Shown: positions 22,949-32,368, counted from the stretch's first letter. The stretch is 33,452 nt of DNA from Akkermansia muciniphila (GCA_945900775.1 CAMDJP010000034.1:1-33452), one strand, 5' to 3'. Made by a program: numbers and translations. The notes: generated by a model from the letters alone, not told the origin.

Positions 22949-24228
22949 ACCCCGGCCGCCTCGTCATCGTTGATGGCATTCGCACCCCGTTCTGCCGGAT
23001 GGGCACCGACCTCGCCGCACTCAGTGCCGACGACCTCGGCCGTGTCGCCGTCAGCGCTCTCCTCACCCGCACGGGTCTCGATCCTGCCGTGGTAGACGAG
23101 GTCATCTTCGGTTGTGTAGCTCAGCCTGCCGAGGCCGCCAACATCGCCCGGATTATCGCGCTGCGCGCGGGCATTCCGCAGCACGTTCCCGCCGTGACCG
23201 TTCATCGTAACTGCGCCTCCGGCCTCGAGTCGCTCACGCAGGCGTACGAGCGGATGGCCGCTGGGCGGGGCGAGATTTTCATCGTCGGCGGTGCCGAAAG
23301 CATGAGCAACATCCCGCTCCTCTACACGCCTTCGGCCGAGCGCAAGTTCGCGAAGCTGAACCGCGCCAAAACCCTCGGCCAACGCCTCGGCGCGATGGCC
23401 GCGTTCCGACCCGCGGATTTTAAGCCTCGCATCGGCCTCATGCTCGGTCTGACCGATGCGTTCTGCGAGTTGAACATGGGCCAGACCGCCGAACTGCTCG
23501 CACGCGAGTTCGGCGTCAGCCGGGAGGAGCAGGACGCCTTCGCCCTCGAATCGCATCATCGCGCTGGTCGCGCTCGGGAGAAGCTTGCCGAGGAAATCTG
23601 CCCCGTGTTCATTCCTGGCAAGCCCGCCATTACCGTGGACAATGGCCCGCGCGCAGACCAGACGGTCGAGCAACTCGCAAGACTCAAGCCCGTCTTCGAC
23701 CGCGCACACGGCACCGTCACCGCTGGCAACGCCTCGCAGGTCACCGATGGCGCGGTCGCGCTACTGGTGATGAGCGAGGCCGCTGCGCAACGCTTTGGCC
23801 GCAAACCTCTCGGCGTCCTCACCGGTTACGCCTACGCCGGCTGCGACCCTTCGCGGATGGGGCTCGGCCCGCTCTTTGCCCTCGCCAAGACTGAGGCCAA
23901 GCATGGCTTCAAACTCGCCGAGGCCGACCTCATCGAACTCAACGAGGCCTTTGCCGCCCAGTCGCTCGCTGTTCTCAAGGGCGCCGAGTCGGCCGAGTTC
24001 GCCCGCACCGCGCTCCGGCGCGAATCGCCCCTCGGCCACGTGCCGCGCGAGAAATTGAACGTGAACGGTGGCGCCATCGCCCTTGGTCACCCCGTCGGCG
24101 CGACCGGTGCTCGGCTTGTACTGACTTCGCTGAAAGAACTCGAACGCCGAGGTGCTCGCCGCGCGGTCGCTACCCTCTGCGTGGGCGGCGGTCAGGGCGC
24201 GGCCGTCTGGCTGGAAAGGATTACATGA
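22945..24228 (+). CDS. acetyl-CoA C-acyltransferase (thiolase)
   Basis: This is a 427-residue thiolase. Catalytic residues are visible: the nucleophilic Cys90 in VHRNCASG, ELNEAFAAQ near residue 332, the histidine in NGGAIALGHPVGATGAR, and the second cysteine in CVGGGQG near the C-terminus. It follows the FadA/FadI pattern of degradative thiolases. The last step of beta-oxidation, cleavage of 3-ketoacyl-CoA by CoA to acetyl-CoA, is the likely role. It overlaps both neighbours by ATGA, so it is translationally coupled to the synthetase and to the hydratase/dehydrogenase, its natural partner in the trifunctional complex. Confidence 0.92.
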   Translation: MNPGRLVIVDGIRTPFCRMGTDLAALSADDLGRVAVSALLTRTGLDPAVVDEVIFGCVAQPAEAANIARIIALRAGIPQHVPAVTVHRNCASGLESLTQAYERMAAGRGEIFIVGGAESMSNIPLLYTPSAERKFAKLNRAKTLGQRLGAMAAFRPADFKPRIGLMLGLTDAFCELNMGQTAELLAREFGVSREEQDAFALESHHRAGRAREKLAEEICPVFIPGKPAITVDNGPRADQTVEQLARLKPVFDRAHGTVTAGNASQVTDGAVALLVMSEAAAQRFGRKPLGVLTGYAYAGCDPSRMGLGPLFALAKTEAKHGFKLAEADLIELNEAFAAQSLAVLKGAESAEFARTALRRESPLGHVPREKLNVNGGAIALGHPVGATGARLVLTSLKELERRGARRAVATLCVGGGQGAAVWLERIT

Positions 24229-26381
24229 ACAACCCACATGACATCCGCGTGACGAAGGCCGATTCCTTCGCCCACATCCAGCGCGATATCACCAAGGATG
24301 GAATCTGCGTGCTCACCTTCGACCGTCCCGATTCCTGCGCCAACATCTTCGATCGCGTCACGCTCGAGGAGCTGGACCGCTATCTCAACCTGCTCGAACA
24401 GGACGCAGGGCTGAAGGGTCTCGTCCTCACCAGCGCGAAGAAGAGCATCTTCATCGCCGGCGCGGACCTCCATTCGCTCGCCGACGCCATGCCGGAGGAA
24501 ATCGACGACCTGATTGGGTTCGGCCAAAAAGTCTTCAGCCGCCTCGCTGCGCTGCCAGTGCCGACCGTCGCTGCCATTCACGGCGCGGCGATGGGTGGCG
24601 GCTGCGAGCTGGCACTCGCGTGCGACTGGCGTGTGGCCTCAACCGAGAAAGAGACGCGAATCGGCTTGCCCGAGACGCAGCTCGGCCTATTGCCCGCGTG
24701 GGGCGGTTCGACGCGTCTGCCCCGCCTTGTCGGCCTGCCGAAGGCGCTCGAGCTCATCCTCGCCGGCAAGGTGCTTTCAGGCCAGTCGGCACTGCGCTGC
24801 GGCCTCGTGGACGCCCTTGCGCCGAAAGAGCATTTGCTCTCCATCGCCCTCCATCAGATTGAACGCGGTAAACCGCATCGGTGCGCGCCGTGGCATCTCA
24901 ACAACTGGCTCGTCGCTGACCTGCTCGATCTGAAGCTCTGCGGCGACTTAAAACGGCGGACACACGGGCATTACCCGGCGCTTTTCAAAGCGCTTGAGGT
25001 TGTGCTCGAGAGCGTCTCTTCCACCGAGGCTGAATCATTCGCGGCCGAGCGCGAGGCCTTTCTGGAACTGATCAAGGGCGAAACGAGCCACAATCTCGTC
25101 CGCCTTTTCCTTCAAACCGAGCGGGCGAAAAAAGTGGTCGGGCCAGACCTGACACCGGTGCAACGTACGGCAGTGATCGGCGCGGGCCTGATGGGCGCGG
25201 GCATCGCGCAATGGCTTGCCGCACGTGGTCTGCCGGTGGTGCTGCGCGATATCGGCCCTGAGCAGATTGGCCGCGGTCTGGCGACTATCGCGAAGCTCTT
25301 CGATGAGGGTCGGAAACGTCGCGTGTTCAGCGCGGCACAGATGCGCGCGGGAATGGATCGCATCCAGCCGGTGGTCGGTGAGGCATCATTGGCCAATGTA
25401 GACCTCGTGCTCGAAGCGGCGGTGGAGAGGATGGAGCTGAAGAAACAAATCTTTCAGAACCTCGCCGAAGAGAGCGGCCCGAGAACGATTTTAGCAACGA
25501 ACACCTCCGCTCTTTCGATTAGTGAGCTCGCGGCCGCAACCCGCGCGCCGGAGCGTGTGGTCGGCCTTCACTTCTTCAACCCCGTTCACCGGATGCAACT
25601 CGTCGAGGTGGTCGTCGGACGCCAGACGAGTCCCGAGATTGTCCAGCGTGCGATGCGTTTCGTGCGCCAGATTGGCAAGCTACCCGTGCGCGTAGCAGAC
25701 CGGCCGGGCTTCCTCGTGAACCGCGTGTTGATGCCTTATCTTGGGGAGGCTGGCCGGCTGTTCGAGGAGGGCGCGCGTGTCGATGACATCGACGCAGCGA
25801 TGATTGAGTTCGGCATGCCGATGGGCCCGCTGCGCCTCGTGGATGAGGTGGGCGTAGACGTGGCACAGCACGTGGCGCGTACGCTGGCTGATGCTTTCGG
25901 CGACCGTATTCCGGTCCCGAAGGTGCTCGCCTGGATGGTTGGTAAAGGCGCATTCGGCCGCAAGACGGGTGCGGGATTCTACACCTATAAAGGCAAGCAC
26001 ATCGCCACGAATATCACTGTGCACGATTTCCCGACCACGCTCGAGGCGCGCTGGCTCAGCCGCCAAGAGCTGCAGTGGCGGATGGTGTTGACGATGCTCA
26101 ACGAGGCCGTTCGCTGCGTGGATGAGCGCGTGGTGGAGACGCCGGAGGAGGCCGATTTCGCAATGGTCATGGGCACCGGGTTTGCCCCCTTCCGTGGCGG
26201 CCCGCTGCGCTATGTGGACCACGTGGGCGCCGAGTTCGTCGTGGCCGAGATGGACCGTTTGGTGGCGCTGGGCCTGAAACGATTCACACCTTGCGAACTG
26301 CTCCGACGGATGGCCGCTAGCGGCGAGAAATTTTACCAAAAGGAGGAAATCAATGGAAACCTCGAAAAACGCAGCGCATGA
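24225..26381 (+). CDS. bifunctional enoyl-CoA hydratase / 3-hydroxyacyl-CoA dehydrogenase (FadJ/FadB type)
   Basis: The product has 718 residues, the usual length of FadB/FadJ. The hydratase domain (about 15-200) has FIAGADLHSL near residue 76 and GAAMGGGCELALACD and IGLPETQLGLLP, which carry the two catalytic glutamates. The expected PGFGG after it reads PAWGG. The dehydrogenase domain has AVIGAGLMGAGIA near residue 315 for NAD and HFFNPVHRMQLVEVV near residue 448 with the catalytic histidine. Two C-terminal 3HCDH segments follow. It would hydrate 2-enoyl-CoA and oxidise the 3-hydroxy product. It is coupled to the thiolase by ATGA, has AAAGGA four bases before its start, and overlaps the acyl-CoA dehydrogenase gene by 29 bp. 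Confidence 0.93.
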   Translation: MNNPHDIRVTKADSFAHIQRDITKDGICVLTFDRPDSCANIFDRVTLEELDRYLNLLEQDAGLKGLVLTSAKKSIFIAGADLHSLADAMPEEIDDLIGFGQKVFSRLAALPVPTVAAIHGAAMGGGCELALACDWRVASTEKETRIGLPETQLGLLPAWGGSTRLPRLVGLPKALELILAGKVLSGQSALRCGLVDALAPKEHLLSIALHQIERGKPHRCAPWHLNNWLVADLLDLKLCGDLKRRTHGHYPALFKALEVVLESVSSTEAESFAAEREAFLELIKGETSHNLVRLFLQTERAKKVVGPDLTPVQRTAVIGAGLMGAGIAQWLAARGLPVVLRDIGPEQIGRGLATIAKLFDEGRKRRVFSAAQMRAGMDRIQPVVGEASLANVDLVLEAAVERMELKKQIFQNLAEESGPRTILATNTSALSISELAAATRAPERVVGLHFFNPVHRMQLVEVVVGRQTSPEIVQRAMRFVRQIGKLPVRVADRPGFLVNRVLMPYLGEAGRLFEEGARVDDIDAAMIEFGMPMGPLRLVDEVGVDVAQHVARTLADAFGDRIPVPKVLAWMVGKGAFGRKTGAGFYTYKGKHIATNITVHDFPTTLEARWLSRQELQWRMVLTMLNEAVRCVDERVVETPEEADFAMVMGTGFAPFRGGPLRYVDHVGAEFVVAEMDRLVALGLKRFTPCELLRRMAASGEKFYQKEEINGNLEKRSA
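26338..26347 (+). promoter_or_regulatory. strong ribosome binding site of the acyl-CoA dehydrogenase
   Basis: AAAAGGAGGA, a near-perfect Shine-Dalgarno sequence, ends five bases before ATG 26353 and lies inside the end of the upstream gene. It suggests strong independent initiation at the last gene of the operon. Confidence 0.85.
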
Positions 26382-28311
26382 CAACCCTGAGGAAGTGATC
26401 GACACATCGAAGATGACCGCCGGCCAGCGCGCGGCACTGGAGATGACCGAGGCCGCACGCGATGCCGTGGCCGAGCGCGCCAGCTTCGCCGGTGGACTCT
26501 TCATGGGCGAGTTCGGCCTCGACCAACTCCTGCCGTTCCCCGAGCAGGATCGCAGCGATCGCGCGCGCGGCGATGAGTTTGTGCGGGGTCTCGAAAAGTT
26601 CCTGGGCGAACGCACCGATCCTGACGCCATTGACCGTGACGGTGAGATTCCCGACGACGTGATCGCCGAGCTGGGACGGATGGGAGCCTTCGGTATCAAG
26701 GTCGCGCCCGAGTACGGCGGGCTGGGCCTTTCGCAGACGAACTACTGCCGTGCCGCGATGCTGCTCGGCGGCTGGTGCGGCAACCTGACCGCACTCATCT
26801 CGGCCCACCAATCCATCGGCGTGCCGCAGCCGCTCATCCTCTTCGGCACCGAGGAGCAGAAGCGCAAATATCTGCCGCGTGTCGCGAAGGGCGAGATCTC
26901 CGCCTTCGCTCTCACCGAGCAAGGCGTCGGCTCAGACCCGGCGCGGATGGAGACACACGCCGAGCCTTCGGCTGACGGCACGCACTTCATTCTCAACGGC
27001 GAGAAACTCTGGTGCACCAACGGCACCAAGGCCGGCATGCTGGTGGTGATGGCTAAGACGCCGCCGAAGATCATCGCTGGTCGCGAGCGCCGGCAAGTCA
27101 CCGCGTTCATCGTCGAGACGAACTGGCCGGGCGTCGAGATTGTGACGCGCTGCCGCTTCATGGGTTTGAAGGCCCTCTATAATGGCGTTGTCCGCCTCCA
27201 TGACGTGCGTGTGCCCCGCGAAAACATCATCCTTGGCGAGGGCAAGGGGCTGAAGGTAGCGCTGTCCACGCTCAACACCGGTCGACTTACTCTGCCTGCC
27301 GCCTGCACGGGCCTGGCCAAGCGTTGCCTCGAGATTGTCCGCAAGTGGGCCAACGAACGCGAGCAATGGGGCGCGCCCATCGGCAAGCACGCCGCCATTG
27401 CGGACAAAGTCGCCCGCATCGCTGCGAATACCTTCGCGATGGAAGCGATGACCTTCTACACCGCCAGTCTCGTGGACAAGGATAAGAAGGCCGACATCCG
27501 ACTCGAGGCCGCGATGGCCAAGCTGTGGGGCACCGAACGGGCCTGGGAAATCGTGGACGCCACGATGCAAATCCGGGGCGGGCGCGGCTACGAAACGGCG
27601 GATTCGCTCCGCGCCCGCGGCGAGGAACCGGTGCCGGTCGAACGCATGATGCGTGACTGCCGCATCAACACCATCTTCGAGGGATCGAGCGAGATCATGC
27701 GGCTCTTCCTCGCACGAGAGGCGCTTGACCCGCATCTCAAAGCCGGCGGCCCCGTGCTCAACTCGCAGTTGTCACTGACCGAGCGCGCCGGCGCCGCCCT
27801 GAAAGCTGGGCTCTTCTACGCGAAGTGGTATCCGCGCCTCTGGTTGCCGCGACTCGGCCTCGGTGGAGCAGCGGTGTTAGATCCGAAGCTCGCGCGTCAT
27901 TTACGCTGGGCCGAGCGCGCCAGCCGTCGCCTTGCACGTCGCCTCTTCCACGCGATGGCTCGGTTCGGTCCGAAGCTCGAGCGCGAGCAGGTCCTGCTCG
28001 GCCGCTTCGTAGACATCGGCACCGAACTCTTCGCTCTCACCGCCACTTGCACCCGCGCGAACGGCTTGATGAAGGACTCCGGCAGCCGGCAGGAACAGGA
28101 GAACGTGCTGCAACTCGCGGATTACTTCTGCCAGATCGCTCGGCTCCGCGTGGAAGAACTCTTCCGCGGCGTCGGTCACAATGCCGACGCAGCCGGCTAT
28201 CACACGGCGCGGATGGTGCTGGAGGGACCTGTGCCAACGCTCAACGAAGGGTTGATGAGCCACCACGCACCGTTGCACCCAGCGCACCAGCCCACCCGCA
28301 TCGCGGCGTGA
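26353..28311 (+). CDS. acyl-CoA dehydrogenase, very-long-chain (VLCAD/ACAD9) type
   Basis: The product has 652 residues, much longer than the usual 380 or so and close to VLCAD. The core has APEYGGLGLSQTNY near residue 118, FALTEQGVGSD near residue 190 (FAD/substrate region), GEKLWCTNG near residue 217 and IRGGRGYE near residue 411. INTIFEGSSEIMRLF carries the catalytic glutamate at about 443. About 180 further residues form a helical C-terminal extension, which in VLCAD-type enzymes serves dimer and membrane contact. It would catalyse the first, FAD-dependent step of beta-oxidation, passing electrons to ETF. It is the last gene of the lipid operon; no ETF gene is in the window. Confidence 0.9.
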   Translation: METSKNAAHDNPEEVIDTSKMTAGQRAALEMTEAARDAVAERASFAGGLFMGEFGLDQLLPFPEQDRSDRARGDEFVRGLEKFLGERTDPDAIDRDGEIPDDVIAELGRMGAFGIKVAPEYGGLGLSQTNYCRAAMLLGGWCGNLTALISAHQSIGVPQPLILFGTEEQKRKYLPRVAKGEISAFALTEQGVGSDPARMETHAEPSADGTHFILNGEKLWCTNGTKAGMLVVMAKTPPKIIAGRERRQVTAFIVETNWPGVEIVTRCRFMGLKALYNGVVRLHDVRVPRENIILGEGKGLKVALSTLNTGRLTLPAACTGLAKRCLEIVRKWANEREQWGAPIGKHAAIADKVARIAANTFAMEAMTFYTASLVDKDKKADIRLEAAMAKLWGTERAWEIVDATMQIRGGRGYETADSLRARGEEPVPVERMMRDCRINTIFEGSSEIMRLFLAREALDPHLKAGGPVLNSQLSLTERAGAALKAGLFYAKWYPRLWLPRLGLGGAAVLDPKLARHLRWAERASRRLARRLFHAMARFGPKLEREQVLLGRFVDIGTELFALTATCTRANGLMKDSGSRQEQENVLQLADYFCQIARLRVEELFRGVGHNADAAGYHTARMVLEGPVPTLNEGLMSHHAPLHPAHQPTRIAA

Positions 28312-28435
28312 CGGTAGCTCCAACTACCGACGTTGTTTCCGATTTCAATTCGGCGCCGAACTTTGGCGCACCTTTCCGGTTGAACACGGCGCCGTATTCC
28401 GCTTCAATCGGACCCAACACCAAATATATTTGCCT

Positions 28436-29254
28436 ATGAAACCCTGGGTCTTCCTCCTCACGTTCACCGCCGCCTTGCTCTATGTCCCCGCGGCCATCGC
28501 CGCTGACAACGGTCCGAAGATTGGTCTGCAGACGTGGACCTGCCGCGGCATGAAGTTCGACGAGGTCGTCGCCTTCGCGGAGAAACACGGCATCAAGCAT
28601 CTTCAAGCCATCGGCAGCCACATCAGCCCGACCGGTTCCCTAGAGGAGGCGAAGCAGAAGAAGGCCATCCTCGATGCGAAGGGGATTCATTTCTATACCT
28701 TCGGCGTCGCCGGCACGTCAGCGGACAAGGAGCAAAATCGGAAGCTTTTCGTCTTCGCGAAGGCGATGGGCATCAAGGTTATCATCGTCGAACCGAAGAA
28801 TGACAAAGCGCTGTGGGATGGGCTCGAGGAACTGGTGAAAGAGTACGATATCAAGCTCGCCATCCACAACCATGGCAAGGAATCGGTGTACGGCACGCCG
28901 GAGAAGGTCTGGAGCGTGCTCAAGAACCGCGACAAGCGCATCGGCGTCTGCATGGATGTCGGCCACATCACCGGCGCAGGTTTCGACGCGGCGAAGGCCT
29001 TCCGCGAGTACGAGGGCCGCGTGTACGACATCCACCTCAAGGACAAGAAAATCGAGAAGACCGCTGACGGCAAGAGCGTCATCCTCGACGTGATGGTTGG
29101 CACTGGCGACGCGAACTACAAGGGCCTGCTCGCCGAGTTGAAGAAGGCGAAGTGGGACGGTGTGATGGCGATCGAGACCGATAACGGCACATTCGCCAAG
29201 GACCCGACTGGCTTCGTCGCCGGCGCAATCGAGTTCGTGAAGAAGAACAAGTAA
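28436..29254 (+). CDS. secreted sugar phosphate isomerase/epimerase-like TIM barrel
   Basis: The 272-residue product starts at ATG 28436. A signal peptide ends near AAIAADN. The AP-endonuclease-2/xylose-isomerase-like barrel is seen from IGLQTWTCRGMKFDEVV, GIKHLQAIG, LAIHNHG near residue 140, GVCMDVGHITGAG near residue 175 and VYDIHLKDKK near residue 200. The acidic and His residues in IHNHG, MDVGH and HLKD are the usual divalent-metal ligands. Family members isomerise or epimerise sugars, and exported copies are common in Verrucomicrobia. It is a single gene converging on the ABC-linked lipoprotein operon with a 30-bp gap; the substrate is unknown. Confidence 0.85.
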   Translation: MKPWVFLLTFTAALLYVPAAIAADNGPKIGLQTWTCRGMKFDEVVAFAEKHGIKHLQAIGSHISPTGSLEEAKQKKAILDAKGIHFYTFGVAGTSADKEQNRKLFVFAKAMGIKVIIVEPKNDKALWDGLEELVKEYDIKLAIHNHGKESVYGTPEKVWSVLKNRDKRIGVCMDVGHITGAGFDAAKAFREYEGRVYDIHLKDKKIEKTADGKSVILDVMVGTGDANYKGLLAELKKAKWDGVMAIETDNGTFAKDPTGFVAGAIEFVKKNK

Positions 29255-29284
29255 GGCTGCGGTTTTTACCGCCGCCCTCTCAGG

Positions 29285-29902
29285 TCACAGGTCAATCGGC
29301 CCGCCGAGGCGCTCCCCGTCCATCTCGTAAAGACCGACGAGGTAGCCGTTCTCGAAGACTTCGCCGACCTTGAGCGTTCCGAAGAGGGTGATGGGTTCGT
29401 CCATCACCGGCTTTACTCCCTTGCCGATCATCTTGACGCTGACCCACTCGTTGATCTTCGGCACGGTGCCGTAGCAGCACATCGATTGGTCGCGCATGAT
29501 GAGCAGCTCGGTGATCAGTCCGCCCTCGACCTTCAGCGGCAGCATGTAGCCCTTCACCGCCACCTTACGCTTGTCGAGTGACTTCACCGGTGCGGGAATC
29601 TGTGCCTTCAGTTCGGCCTGTTTGGCCGCGTTGGTCGCCGGCACGTCCGGCACATCGTAGTTGAAGCTCGCGAGCCGGTCGAACCCAGTCACGAGGTACT
29701 CGCCGATTTTCTCATCAACCTTGGCGGTAACATTCGTCGTGTTGGTGGGAACTGCGGGCGTTGCTGTCGCGTTGGTTTTGATGGTGAGCGGCTGGATAGC
29801 TTCGCCGCGAATCTCGATGTTCGATGGCGCGGGCGGCGTGCTCTTGTTGCAGCCGAGAAAGAGAGCGGCCAAGGCGATGAGCGGAAGTAGTGCCGGTTTC
29901 AT
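29285..29902 (-). CDS. DUF3299 lipoprotein
   Basis: The 205-residue product has AAAGGAAA upstream of its start. The lipobox is LFLGC with the lipidated Cys at 18, followed by a Pro/Thr/Asn-rich linker. The folded part (about 70-205) has VAVKGYMLPLKVEGGLITELLI and SMCCYGTVPKINEWVSVKM, which match DUF3299. The pair of cysteines near residue 143 could bind metal. It is the last gene of a four-gene transcript (ATPase, permease, Cys/His-rich lipoprotein, this), two bases after the previous stop. In Vibrio the DUF3299 protein ZrgE is part of a zinc-linked ABC system, so a periplasmic role beside this transporter is likely. Confidence 0.78.
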   Translation of the reverse strand: MKPALLPLIALAALFLGCNKSTPPAPSNIEIRGEAIQPLTIKTNATATPAVPTNTTNVTAKVDEKIGEYLVTGFDRLASFNYDVPDVPATNAAKQAELKAQIPAPVKSLDKRKVAVKGYMLPLKVEGGLITELLIMRDQSMCCYGTVPKINEWVSVKMIGKGVKPVMDEPITLFGTLKVGEVFENGYLVGLYEMDGERLGGPIDL

Positions 29903-29904
29903 AT

Positions 29905-30405
29905 TCAGTTTCCTTTCGGAAAGTTGAAGGGCACGTCCTTGAAGGTTTTACCTGGAAGATTGAGATTCAGCTCCATGAGCGTGGCGTCGAATTTATCGGC
30001 GGTCTTCAACCAGTCGGCCTGTACCTCGAACTGCGCGGTGTCGCCGACAGTTTCGCCGGTGGCGGGGTTGACGACAGCCTTGAAAAGGAGCTTCTCGGTC
30101 TTGTCGCCGACCTTGGCCGCGACCTCGAATTGCATCACGCTAGTGCGCCAGAAACCTGACATGTGTGGCTTGAGCAAATAGGCGGTGAGCTTGCCAGCGG
30201 CCGCGTCGCGGACGAATTCAAGGTGGGCATCCTCATCGCCGAGAGTCACCGCGGTGCCGCCGTGTGGTGGCTCATGGGCATGCTTTTTGCTGACGACGGG
30301 CTTCTTTTCACAGTGTTCGCAAGCGGCGCAGGAATCCTCTTTTTTGGCGCATGCCAAGACAAGGCCTAGAAGCAGGAGGGAGGCTAGATGAACGAGTGAT
30401 TTCAT
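29905..30405 (-). CDS. Cys/His-rich lipoprotein, probable metal-binding partner of the ABC transporter
   Basis: The 166-residue product has a signal ending in the lipobox VLAC (Cys19). Just after it, CAACEHC (Cys26, 29, 32 and His31) and HAHEPPHGG (His42, 44 and 48) form a compact cluster of potential metal ligands. The rest (about 55-166) is a beta-rich domain beginning AVTLGDEDAHLEFVRD, similar to small proteins that accompany metal efflux or metal-linked transporters. It lies 3 bp after the permease and 2 bp before the DUF3299 gene. Binding of zinc or copper in the periplasm is inference from the residues; I cannot assign a family. Confidence 0.7.
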   Translation of the reverse strand: MKSLVHLASLLLLGLVLACAKKEDSCAACEHCEKKPVVSKKHAHEPPHGGTAVTLGDEDAHLEFVRDAAAGKLTAYLLKPHMSGFWRTSVMQFEVAAKVGDKTEKLLFKAVVNPATGETVGDTAQFEVQADWLKTADKFDATLMELNLNLPGKTFKDVPFNFPKGN

Positions 30406-30408
30406 AGT

Positions 30409-31620
30409 TCAGGAATGCGGGACAAGGTTTTCAGCCACGTCAGTGCGATAGGCCTTCAGTGCTGGCACTATACCAGCCGCTGCCCCGGAAGCAATGATTC
30501 CGGCGGGCGCCCAGAGGAACACCAAATTCCATGCCCACGGGTCGAGCACCACGCCGACCTGCGCTCGGATGATAGCCGCCGCGCCGATCGCAATGGCGCC
30601 ATAAACGAGGAAACCTGCGAACGCGCCGATGGCAGCGATGGCAGCGGACTCAATCACTACCGCACCGAAGATTGTCGAGCGATGGGCGCCGAGCGCCCGC
30701 AGAATGGCAATCTCCCGCCGCCGCTCGTTCATCGAGTTGTACAGGCTGGCGAGGATGGATGCGGTGGCGACCGCCGCGACGAGCCACGCGACGAGCTCGA
30801 GCACGCGGTCGAACCAAGCAATCTTGTCGAAGATTTGCGCGATGGTCTGGGCGATTGGCCACGCGAAGGTGAGGCGGTTGCCCTGTTTGTTGTAGAGCGT
30901 CTCGAGCTGTTTGCCGACGATCGGCGATCGCAGCTTCACCAGAACGGCGCTGATTTCATTTGCGGTGTGCGCGGCGTGGCCCTGCATGTTTTGTACCCCC
31001 TCGAGGGGAATCCAAATGACACGGTCAGCCGGTGTGTTGCTCGGTGCGAGGATGCCGGTAACGACGTAGGTCTCGGCGTGTTGTTGCTTCTCGTCGAAGA
31101 GAAGGCCGTGGTAGGGATGGAACTTGTCGCCCAACTTCAGGCCGAGCCGATTCGCTGCGAAACTGCCGAGTACAGCCTCGGCGTAGCCGGCATTGAAAGC
31201 CCGACCGCTCGTGAACACGAACTTCTGCCCCTTACGCTGCGGCTGAGGCTCGACCTCGGTGAAGAGGTTCGTGGTGGTGCCAACCAGTCGATAGCCGCGG
31301 TAATTGTCGCCGACGGCGATCGGCAGCGCGAGGGCGACGGCGGGGTTTTTACGAATCTCCTCGAAGTCAGCTTGCCCCAGATTACCGGGCGACTCCTCGA
31401 GATGGAAAATGGCATTGAGCACGAGCTGGAGCTTGGCACTGCGCGCGCCGAGCACGGCGTCAAATCCGCCGCTCACGCCGGTGAAGGTCTGGTTCGCTTG
31501 AGTCTTCACCGCCCACACGGCCATGAGCAGGCCGGTGGCCAACGCGATGCCGAACGCCGTCACCACGGTGGAAAGCGCGTGTTGACGGAGGCTCTTGGTG
31601 ACAATGCGGGCGAGGGTCAT
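30409..31620 (-). CDS. ABC transporter permease, FtsX/MacB type
   Basis: The product has 403 residues. One membrane helix lies near residues 15-36 (STVVTAFGIALATGLLMAV), followed by a large periplasmic domain (about 40-270) and three C-terminal helices at about 275-300, 320-345 and 365-390. The conserved NERRREIAILRALGAHRSTIF lies between the first two of these. This is the MacB/LolCE/FtsX topology, used for mechanotransmission or release of lipoproteins and envelope substrates rather than for classical import. The start lies 9 bp after the ATPase stop. Confidence 0.9.
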   Translation of the reverse strand: MTLARIVTKSLRQHALSTVVTAFGIALATGLLMAVWAVKTQANQTFTGVSGGFDAVLGARSAKLQLVLNAIFHLEESPGNLGQADFEEIRKNPAVALALPIAVGDNYRGYRLVGTTTNLFTEVEPQPQRKGQKFVFTSGRAFNAGYAEAVLGSFAANRLGLKLGDKFHPYHGLLFDEKQQHAETYVVTGILAPSNTPADRVIWIPLEGVQNMQGHAAHTANEISAVLVKLRSPIVGKQLETLYNKQGNRLTFAWPIAQTIAQIFDKIAWFDRVLELVAWLVAAVATASILASLYNSMNERRREIAILRALGAHRSTIFGAVVIESAAIAAIGAFAGFLVYGAIAIGAAAIIRAQVGVVLDPWAWNLVFLWAPAGIIASGAAAGIVPALKAYRTDVAENLVPHS

Positions 31621-31629
31621 CGGAGAAAT

Positions 31630-32346
31630 TTATGCGGCGGCGCGGTTCAGTTGGCTGAGGTCGCGCACCTGCTCGAATTGCGCGAGCACATCGGGTGCGT
31701 GGCTCACGAGGAGCAGCGCGGCCCCGGTCTCGCGGCAGGTCTCGCGGATGAGCGCGATTGCCTCGCGGGCGTTGGCCTGGTCGAGATTGCCCGTCGGCTC
31801 GTCGGCGAGTACGAGTTGCGGGCGGTTTGCGAGCGCACGGGCGACGGCCACGCGCTGCTGCTGGCCGGTGGAGAGCTGGCGCGGGCTGTGGTCCAACTTG
31901 TCGCTGAGGCCGACCCGCTTCAACAGCGTGATGGCAAGCGCGTGATCCACGCCGCGGCCGAACTTCATCCCGAGCAGGACGTTTTCGAGGCAGGTGTAGC
32001 CTTGGAGTAAATTGAAAGTCTGGAAGATGTAGCCGATGTGTGTGGCGCGGAGTTGGTCGCGCTCATGCTCGCGAAGTGCGGACATCTCGCGGCCGGCGAG
32101 TGTTACGCGGCCGGCGTCGGGTCGCAGGATGCCAGCGATGAGGTGGAGGAAGGTGGTCTTGCCCGAGCCGCTCTCGCCGGAGAGGGCGAGTTCCTCATGT
32201 TCGCCGAGTGCGAAGGCCGGCATGTCGACGACGGTGTGGCTCGCGCCGTCGGGCGCGATGAAGGTCTTGCGGAGGTCGGTGATTTCCAGCAGAGGCACGG
32301 TACCGTTTGTTCTCGTTTCGACGGCGACTGTAGGCCGTGGCTTCAC
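31630..32346 (-). CDS. ABC transporter ATP-binding protein, MacB/LolD type
   Basis: The product has 238 residues. Walker A is GESGSGKTT near residue 56, the Q-loop is FQTFNLL, the signature is LSTGQQQRVAVARAL (T in place of the usual G), and Walker B is LVLADEPTGNLD, followed by an H-loop histidine in LLVSHAPDV. The EPTGNLD ending is typical of the LolD/MacB/FtsE group that pairs with FtsX-type permeases. It is the first gene of the minus-strand operon and divergent from gap. Confidence 0.92.
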   Translation of the reverse strand: MKPRPTVAVETRTNGTVPLLEITDLRKTFIAPDGASHTVVDMPAFALGEHEELALSGESGSGKTTFLHLIAGILRPDAGRVTLAGREMSALREHERDQLRATHIGYIFQTFNLLQGYTCLENVLLGMKFGRGVDHALAITLLKRVGLSDKLDHSPRQLSTGQQQRVAVARALANRPQLVLADEPTGNLDQANAREAIALIRETCRETGAALLLVSHAPDVLAQFEQVRDLSQLNRAAA

Positions 32347-32368
32347 TCCAATCGAGCAGAATTCACGG

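Noticed and set aside
28341-28400. Repeated CGGCGCCG palindromes before the isomerase-like gene
   Set aside because: 8-bp GC palindromes are expected by chance at this base composition and show no phased arrangement.
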